Assembly (NCBI RefSeq): GCF_002902285.1
Contig: NZ_PPRU01000011.1
Span: 62,001 to 126,000, forward strand
Reading direction: 5' to 3'
DNA length: 64,000 nt
Origin: Staphylococcus simulans
Lineage (GTDB): Bacteria > Bacillota > Bacilli > Staphylococcales > Staphylococcaceae
Of the stretch, positions 59,124 through 64,000 are shown in pieces (the stretch's first letter is position 1; each line of letters opens with the position of its first letter). Under the pieces are notes generated by a model that saw nothing but the letters and a program-made list of their open reading frames with translations, had not been told where the DNA came from and did no database searches. The position numbers and the translations under genes were made by a program.

Positions 59124-60200
59124 TCACTTTAACAGGTTTTGTAGTTGTTCAAATGCATTTTTGAGCACAGTATTATCAACATGTGTCACCACTGGTTTGC
59201 CAATTTCAGACAAGAGCACCATCTGAACGCCATTTTGATCGTTTTTCTTATCTTTTAACATTAAATTTAATAAAGGTTGGAATTCAGCATTTAAAACAAC
59301 ATCAAGCGGATATTCCAATTTTTGCATATAATCTACGAAGTGTTGGATATCATAATTTGTGTCTAAAATGAGATTAGAAACAATGAATTGATAAATGATA
59401 CCAATCATTACTGCGTGACCATGTGGTATTTTCTCATGATATTCAACCGCATGTCCAAAGGTATGACCAAGATTTAAGAATTTGCGTTTCCCTTGTTCAT
59501 GTTCATCAGCAACAACGATATTCAGTTTTGTTTCAATACCTTTAAGTAAGAAATCATCTAATTGGTTAAGTTCTGATAATGCAGTTATATTTGGATAAGC
59601 TGCTTCAATTTCTCTTAGCGCACTTTCGCCGTTCAATAATGCGTGTTTATATACTTCAGCGTAGCCACTGCTGATTTCAACATAAGGTAATGATGTTAAA
59701 AAGTCTAAGTCATATATAACAGCTTTAGGACGATGAAAAGCACCTACTAAGTTTTTACCTTGAGGCGTATTGATACCTACTTTACCACCAACGCTTGAAT
59801 CATGTGCAAGAATGGTTGTTGGTACTTGTATAAAATCTACGCCACGTAATAATGTTGCAGCTACAAATCCGGCAAAATCTCCAACCACGCCTCCCCCGAT
59901 AGCGACTATACATGTATTACGTGTGATACCTGTTTCTAAAAGTTGTTCAAGCACAGACTCATAAACAGAAAAGGACTTCGTTTGTTCGTTTCCTTTTACT
60001 GAAATCATATGTGAAATCTGATTTGATTTGATAGCTGAAGTTGCTTGTTCTATTTTGGTTGGATGAAAACTTGCTACATTTTTATCAACAATGAAAGCGA
60101 CATCTCTGTATTGTGACAAAAAAGTACTTAAATGAGTCATTGCATCATGCTGAATAATAATAGGATAGTTATTGTCTTGATATGTTGTCATCAGTTGCAT
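59124..60200 (-). CDS. aroB: 3-dehydroquinate synthase
   Basis: A 358-aa enzyme of the shikimate pathway using NAD and a divalent metal. The NAD-binding loop AIGGGVVGDFAGFVAATLLRG, the metal ligands in KLNIVVADEHEQG, LNLGHTFGHAVE and the His in IPHGHAV are all visible. ATG at 60200 is nine bases after AAAGG; the longer GTG frame at 60209 overlaps it. It lies 9 nt before aroA and 17 nt after aroC. Confidence 0.95.
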   Translation of the reverse strand: MQLMTTYQDNNYPIIIQHDAMTHLSTFLSQYRDVAFIVDKNVASFHPTKIEQATSAIKSNQISHMISVKGNEQTKSFSVYESVLEQLLETGITRNTCIVAIGGGVVGDFAGFVAATLLRGVDFIQVPTTILAHDSSVGGKVGINTPQGKNLVGAFHRPKAVIYDLDFLTSLPYVEISSGYAEVYKHALLNGESALREIEAAYPNITALSELNQLDDFLLKGIETKLNIVVADEHEQGKRKFLNLGHTFGHAVEYHEKIPHGHAVMIGIIYQFIVSNLILDTNYDIQHFVDYMQKLEYPLDVVLNAEFQPLLNLMLKDKKNDQNGVQMVLLSEIGKPVVTHVDNTVLKNAFEQLQNLLK

Positions 60201-60217
60201 CTTAATCACCTTTGATT

Positions 60218-61384
60218 TTAAAATTCAATGTTACGTTGTCTGCGTTCTTCTACTTGTGCTTGAAGTTGTTCCATATAGTTTGATTGGAATTCTTCTAATA
60301 ATGATTTCGTAATTTCAAATGCTACTGCATGTTCACAAACGATACTTGCTGCTGGTACGGCGCAGCTGTCTGAACGTTCAATTGTAGCTTTGAATGGCTC
60401 TTTTGTTTCAATATCTACAGAAGCTAATGGTTTATAAAGAGTTGGGATAGGCTTCATCACACCGTTGACTACAATCGGCATACCATTGCTCATTCCGCCT
60501 TCTAAACCGCCGAGATGGTTCGAAGCACGTGTATAGCCTGTTTCTTCATTATAAAGAATTGGATCTTGGATTTGACTGCCTGGTTTTTCGGCTGCTTTAA
60601 ATCCTTCGCCGAAGCTTACACCTTTAAAGGCATTGATACCGACTACTCCTTGAGCAATTCTGCCGTCTAATTTACGATCGTAATGAACATAACTGCCGAC
60701 ACCGACTGGCATATGATCAACGATTACTTGTACGACACCACCAAGTGAATCGCCGTCTTTTTTAGCTTGATCGATTTTATCTCTGATTGCTTGTGCTTTT
60801 TCTTCATTGATAACACGAACATCATTACTATCTTCATGAGATTTAATTGTTTCCAAATCATATTCAGCGTCATCTTTGATACCACCGATTTCAACGACAC
60901 GGCTGTATATATCAATACCTAATTGTTTTAATAAAATTTTACATAAGGCACCGACAGCTACACGCGCAGCTGTTTCTCTTGCAGATGAACGCTCTAAGAC
61001 GTTTCTTAAATCACGATGATTGTATTTAATACCGCCGACAAGGTCTGCATGACCAGGTCTTGGTTTTGAAATTTTACGTTTCATTTGTTCTTGTTCTTCT
61101 TCAGAAATAGGAGCAACACCCATAATATTTCTCCAATGTGTAAAGTCGTCGTTTGTCACTACAAAAGTAATTGGGCTTCCTAATGTATAGCCATTACGCA
61201 CACCAGAAACAATTTCTACTGCATCTTTTTCAATTTTCATTCGACGACCACGACCATAACCGCCTTGACGTTTAAACATTTCTACGTTGATATCTTCAGC
61301 TGTTACAGCTAAATTAGCTGGAACGCCCTCAACAATTACAGTCAGTTGCGGTCCATGGGATTCTCCAGAAGTTAAAAATCTCAT
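60218..61384 (-). CDS. aroC: chorismate synthase
   Basis: A 388-aa FMN-dependent lyase converting EPSP to chorismate. The start [14 protein letters not shown] is the family signature, followed by [32 protein letters not shown] and a late [10 protein letters not shown]. The ATG at 61384 is the true start: the frame extends 17 codons upstream, but TGGAGTG sits ten bases before this ATG. First gene of the aro unit. A TGC-TATGAT extended -10 (plus 61431-61436) lies about 47 nt upstream. Its product feeds aromatic amino acids, folate and menaquinone. Confidence 0.96.
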   Translation of the reverse strand: MRFLTSGESHGPQLTVIVEGVPANLAVTAEDINVEMFKRQGGYGRGRRMKIEKDAVEIVSGVRNGYTLGSPITFVVTNDDFTHWRNIMGVAPISEEEQEQMKRKISKPRPGHADLVGGIKYNHRDLRNVLERSSARETAARVAVGALCKILLKQLGIDIYSRVVEIGGIKDDAEYDLETIKSHEDSNDVRVINEEKAQAIRDKIDQAKKDGDSLGGVVQVIVDHMPVGVGSYVHYDRKLDGRIAQGVVGINAFKGVSFGEGFKAAEKPGSQIQDPILYNEETGYTRASNHLGGLEGGMSNGMPIVVNGVMKPIPTLYKPLASVDIETKEPFKATIERSDSCAVPAASIVCEHAVAFEITKSLLEEFQSNYMEQLQAQVEERRQRNIEF

Positions 61385-61510
61385 TATGCAATCACTCCAT
61401 TTCAAATTAGTAATAATAAGTATACCTACTATCATAGCACACGTGAAATATGGACAGAAACAATTAAAATGATTTAATTGTAAAATTTTTCTGACTATTG
61501 TAGCGGGTAA

Positions 61511-61549
61511 AAAATAAAACCAGACTGAATAAGTAATTCAATCTGGTTT
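61511..61549 (-). terminator. terminator of ndk
   Basis: AAACCAGA (61517-61524) pairs with TCTGGTTT (61542-61549), with TGAAT/ATTCA inside and a T-run on the minus strand. It separates ndk from the aro genes. Confidence 0.85.
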
Positions 61550-61589
61550 ACATTGGATAAAATGAATTTAATTTGTATACTCTATATTA

Positions 61590-62039
61590 TTATTCGTATA
61601 ACCATTCTTCATTGTTGGCTGTGTAAACACTTAGTTCATTAGGTTCGAACCATAAGCTGATTTCTCTTTTCGCAGATTCTGGAGAATCTGAACCATGAAT
61701 AACATTTCTGCCTACAGTTAAGCCTAGGTCACCTCTGATAGTACCTGGTGCTGCTTCAGTTGGATTTGTTTTACCAATCATATTTCTTGTTACTTCTACT
61801 ACATTTTCTCCTTCAACTACCATCGCAAATACTGGTGCTGAAGTAATAAATGAAACAAGACCTTCGTAGAATGGTTTATCAGCATGTTCACCGTAATGTG
61901 TTTCTGCTAATTCTTTGGAAACAGTCATAAATTTACCGCCAACGAGTTTTAATCCTTTTTTCTCTAAACGAGTGATGATTTCTCCAACGATATTACGTTG
62001 AACACCATCTGGTTTAATCATTAGAAAAGTTCTTTCCAT
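61590..62039 (-). CDS. ndk: nucleoside diphosphate kinase
   Basis: A 149-aa enzyme equalising NTP pools by phosphate transfer through a histidine. The catalytic His is in [12 protein letters not shown] (about residue 115), with [20 protein letters not shown] and [20 protein letters not shown] upstream. Complete and of standard length. ATG at 62039 follows AGGAGG. It is a single gene between the polyprenyl/menaquinone cluster and the aro unit. Confidence 0.96.
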   Translation of the reverse strand: MERTFLMIKPDGVQRNIVGEIITRLEKKGLKLVGGKFMTVSKELAETHYGEHADKPFYEGLVSFITSAPVFAMVVEGENVVEVTRNMIGKTNPTEAAPGTIRGDLGLTVGRNVIHGSDSPESAKREISLWFEPNELSVYTANNEEWLYE

Positions 62040-62144
62040 TTCGCAAATCCTCCTGAAAATAGATGTGTATTTTTATGAATCTAAATAAATACATTTTTAG
62101 TTTAACAGTTTATTTAAGCGCTTTCAATATTTTGTGATTGTTTT

Positions 62145-63110
62145 TTATACATTTCTAGATTCCATACGCTTAATTAGCTTTTTAAACCATGTTGTAGCTG
62201 TGTTTTCTTCTAATTCATCTAACAAACGTACTGCTTTTTGTAAATAATGACGACTCACTTGCTTAGATTGGTCGATGCTGTCAGATTGTCTAATATAATT
62301 AACACAATAAATAAAATCTTCTTTTGGGCTATTTGGTTGTAATGCATCAATCTTTTGTTTGAATGATGGATTATTTCTGATTTCTAATAGCACTGGTAAC
62401 GTTATATGACCATTCATTAAGTCGCTGCCAACTGGTTTACCTAGTTGTTTCTCAGTACTTGTAAAGTCTAGAATATCATCGACAATCTGAAAACTCATTC
62501 CAATATAATGTCCGATTCTTTTCATTTTATTAGCCGTTTTAGTATCTGCATGTGCAGATAATGCACCTAGCTCTGTCGCTAATTGAATCAACAAAGCTGT
62601 TTTGCGGTTAATTCGACGTAAATAATTTGTAACAGGTTGGTTTGAGTTGAATTGATCTTGGAATTGGAAGAGTTCCCCACGACATACATCTACAATAGCA
62701 TGTGATAAAATTGTATGTATTCTTTTGTCTTCAATTGATGCAATGTGTTTTAAAGCTAAAGCTAATAAGTAATTCCCTGTTAATATCGCTGTATCTTGAT
62801 CCCATTTATTACTGATAGTCAAACGGCCTCTGCGTTTATCACTTTTATCAATCACATCGTCATGCACTAAAGTTGCCATATGAATCAATTCTAACGAAAC
62901 AGCAATTTTATAAGTATCTTTGTTTCTAGGTGAATCCCCATATTCACTGCTTAAAATAACAAAAGACGGACGCACACGTTTACCGCCTGATGAAAGTAAA
63001 TGGTGTGCCGCCTCTTCTAATACAACATTATTGCTTTTTATTGTGTCCTTCAGTTGTCTTTCAATTTTTTTAACTTCTCTATTAATGTTCAGCTTATCCA
63101 CATTAATCAC
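62145..63110 (-). CDS. hepT: heptaprenyl diphosphate synthase large subunit
   Basis: A 321-aa catalytic subunit of the two-part prenyl synthase that makes the menaquinone side chain. The two aspartate-rich motifs are [15 protein letters not shown] (first) and [12 protein letters not shown] (second), with [16 protein letters not shown] near the start. It needs HepS, whose end is at the window edge. It overlaps menG by 8 nt. The chain length (heptaprenyl or octaprenyl) cannot be read here, so ispB-type naming is also used. Confidence 0.93.
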   Translation of the reverse strand: MINVDKLNINREVKKIERQLKDTIKSNNVVLEEAAHHLLSSGGKRVRPSFVILSSEYGDSPRNKDTYKIAVSLELIHMATLVHDDVIDKSDKRRGRLTISNKWDQDTAILTGNYLLALALKHIASIEDKRIHTILSHAIVDVCRGELFQFQDQFNSNQPVTNYLRRINRKTALLIQLATELGALSAHADTKTANKMKRIGHYIGMSFQIVDDILDFTSTEKQLGKPVGSDLMNGHITLPVLLEIRNNPSFKQKIDALQPNSPKEDFIYCVNYIRQSDSIDQSKQVSRHYLQKAVRLLDELEENTATTWFKKLIKRMESRNV

Positions 63111-63828
63111 CTTTTGCTGTTTCTTTTTCCTTATACCCTAAATGCATTGCGGCAACTCCGCCAGTGAAACTTTTAACTTCAATATCTCTGAAGCCTGCTA
63201 ATTGGAACAGCGCTTTAAGTTCATCACGATCTGGGAAGTTGAAAGCTGACTGTTGAAGCCATTCATATTCTTCTTTAGATTTAGCGAAAAACTTACCGAA
63301 AATCGGCATGACAAATTTAAAGTATAATTGATAAAGTTGTTTGAAAACTGGGATTGTAGGTTGGCTTGTTTCTAAGCAGACCACCATGCCACCTGGTTTT
63401 AAAACACGGTTCATTTCTTTAAGTGCAATGACATAATCAGGGATATTTCTTAATCCGAAACCAATTGTTACGTAATCAAATTCATTATCATCAAAAGGTA
63501 ATTCCATGGCATCGCCTTGTACAAGTTGAATGTTAGCCATATTTTTAGTCTTTTCTTCTCCAACTTTTAACATGTTTTCACTGAAATCTAGACCAATGAC
63601 TTCACCTGTAGGACCGACAGCCTTGCTTAATGAAATTGTCCAGTCCGCTGTACCGCAACAAACATCTAATGCTTTGCTGCCAGGTTTAACTTGCATTGAT
63701 TTCATGACGCGTTTACGCCATACTTTGTGCTGTTCAAAACTGATAATATTATTGAGTCGATCATACTTAGTGGAAATGTTTTGAAAGACTTTGTGCACTT
63801 TTTCTTTATCTGCTTTATTTTTAGCCAT
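63103..63828 (-). CDS. menG: demethylmenaquinone methyltransferase
   Basis: A 241-aa SAM-dependent methyltransferase (UbiE/MenG) that makes menaquinone from demethylmenaquinone at the membrane. Motif I is [16 protein letters not shown]; the family motifs [17 protein letters not shown] and [10 protein letters not shown] are also present. ATG at 63828 follows GAGGT. It lies between hepS and hepT, the standard gerC cluster of Bacilli. Confidence 0.95.
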   Translation of the reverse strand: MAKNKADKEKVHKVFQNISTKYDRLNNIISFEQHKVWRKRVMKSMQVKPGSKALDVCCGTADWTISLSKAVGPTGEVIGLDFSENMLKVGEEKTKNMANIQLVQGDAMELPFDDNEFDYVTIGFGLRNIPDYVIALKEMNRVLKPGGMVVCLETSQPTIPVFKQLYQLYFKFVMPIFGKFFAKSKEEYEWLQQSAFNFPDRDELKALFQLAGFRDIEVKSFTGGVAAMHLGYKEKETAKGD

Positions 63829-63844
63829 ATATATTACCTCTACT

Positions 63845-64000
63845 TTATTTTATATTACTGCGCAATTCATTAAAAATAGCTTCGAGTTCTGTTTCACTAT
63901 AATCTTTAAGATACGCTGGATAATTTTCTGAAGCGTATTGAATTAAACTATCTTTTGCGTTGCTTAATTCAACATTTGGATTGAAATGCTGGATGGTAAT
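63845..64000 (-). CDS. hepS: heptaprenyl diphosphate synthase small subunit, C-terminal part
   Basis: The frame open to the window edge encodes about 51 residues (from [14 protein letters not shown] to NELRSNIK) before the stop at 63845. It lies 16 nt upstream of menG. Position hepS-menG-hepT and the helical content fit HepS, the regulatory subunit of the prenyl synthase. It is too short for motif proof. Confidence 0.75.
   Translation of the reverse strand: MTIQHFNPNVELSNAKDSLIQYASENYPAYLKDYSETELEAIFNELRSNIK

Overview
The window is low-GC Firmicute chromosome. Gene content, gene order and protein sequences match the core genome of Staphylococcus: dap-alr-lysA, cspA, odhAB, arlRS, msrAB, thyA-dfrA, rnpB, recU-pbp2, birA-cca-bshA, aroABC, ndk and menG-hepT. 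Several proteins are close to, but clearly not identical with, what I recall of their S. aureus counterparts, so a coagulase-negative species is more likely; I cannot name it from this sequence. I see no insertion sequence, prophage, CRISPR array, tRNA or rRNA. Apart from rnpB, the regulatory RNAs and a few small ORFs, this is ordinary housekeeping chromosome.

Left end (1-5 kb, + strand): the 3' part of the lysine/diaminopimelate operon (end of dapB, dapH, an M20 deacetylase, an alanine racemase paralogue, lysA), closed by a terminator. 5-15 kb: cspA with a long leader, a DUF1033 gene, acyP, xpaC-telA, a lipid kinase, brnQ behind a near-perfect CodY box, a VWA/MoxR pair, a double-VOC protein and an unlisted 59-aa membrane peptide at 14903-15082. 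15-22.5 kb: odhAB, arlRS, then a PAP2 phosphatase. Between arlR and the PAP2 gene lies a Fur-box-controlled, C-rich small RNA with its own promoter and terminator, the probable orthologue of S. aureus IsrR.

22.5-32 kb (- strand): ctpA-GNAT-murG-PAP2, msrA-msrB-EIIA-yozE, thyA-dfrA-fakB2, brxA, and the zinc-finger gene with cvfC. 32-45 kb: a queuosine-precursor transporter under a compact preQ1-I riboswitch, an RNase HI-like protein, a 5'-3' exonuclease, a double dynamin, rarD, an rRNA methyltransferase, rnpB, gpsB, ypsA and a DUF1798 gene, divergent from recU-pbp2. 45-64 kb (- strand): ypoC, nth, dnaD, asnS, dinG, birA, cca, bshA, a MazG-like gene, a YugP-type protease, ypjA, ypiB, ypiA, aroA, aroB, aroC, ndk, hepT, menG and the end of hepS.

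Common themes are envelope synthesis (DAP for peptidoglycan, murG, pbp2, gpsB, polyprenyl supply), thiol/oxidation defence (bacillithiol synthesis by BshA, BrxA, MsrA/MsrB) and nutrient sensing (CodY, Fur, preQ1). Adjacent genes often overlap by exactly 1, 4 or 8 nt, suggesting widespread translational coupling. The best candidates for a second look are the IsrR-like RNA (about 21667-21834), the preQ1 switch (31996-32034), the CodY box (10749-10763) and the roughly 300-nt cspA leader.
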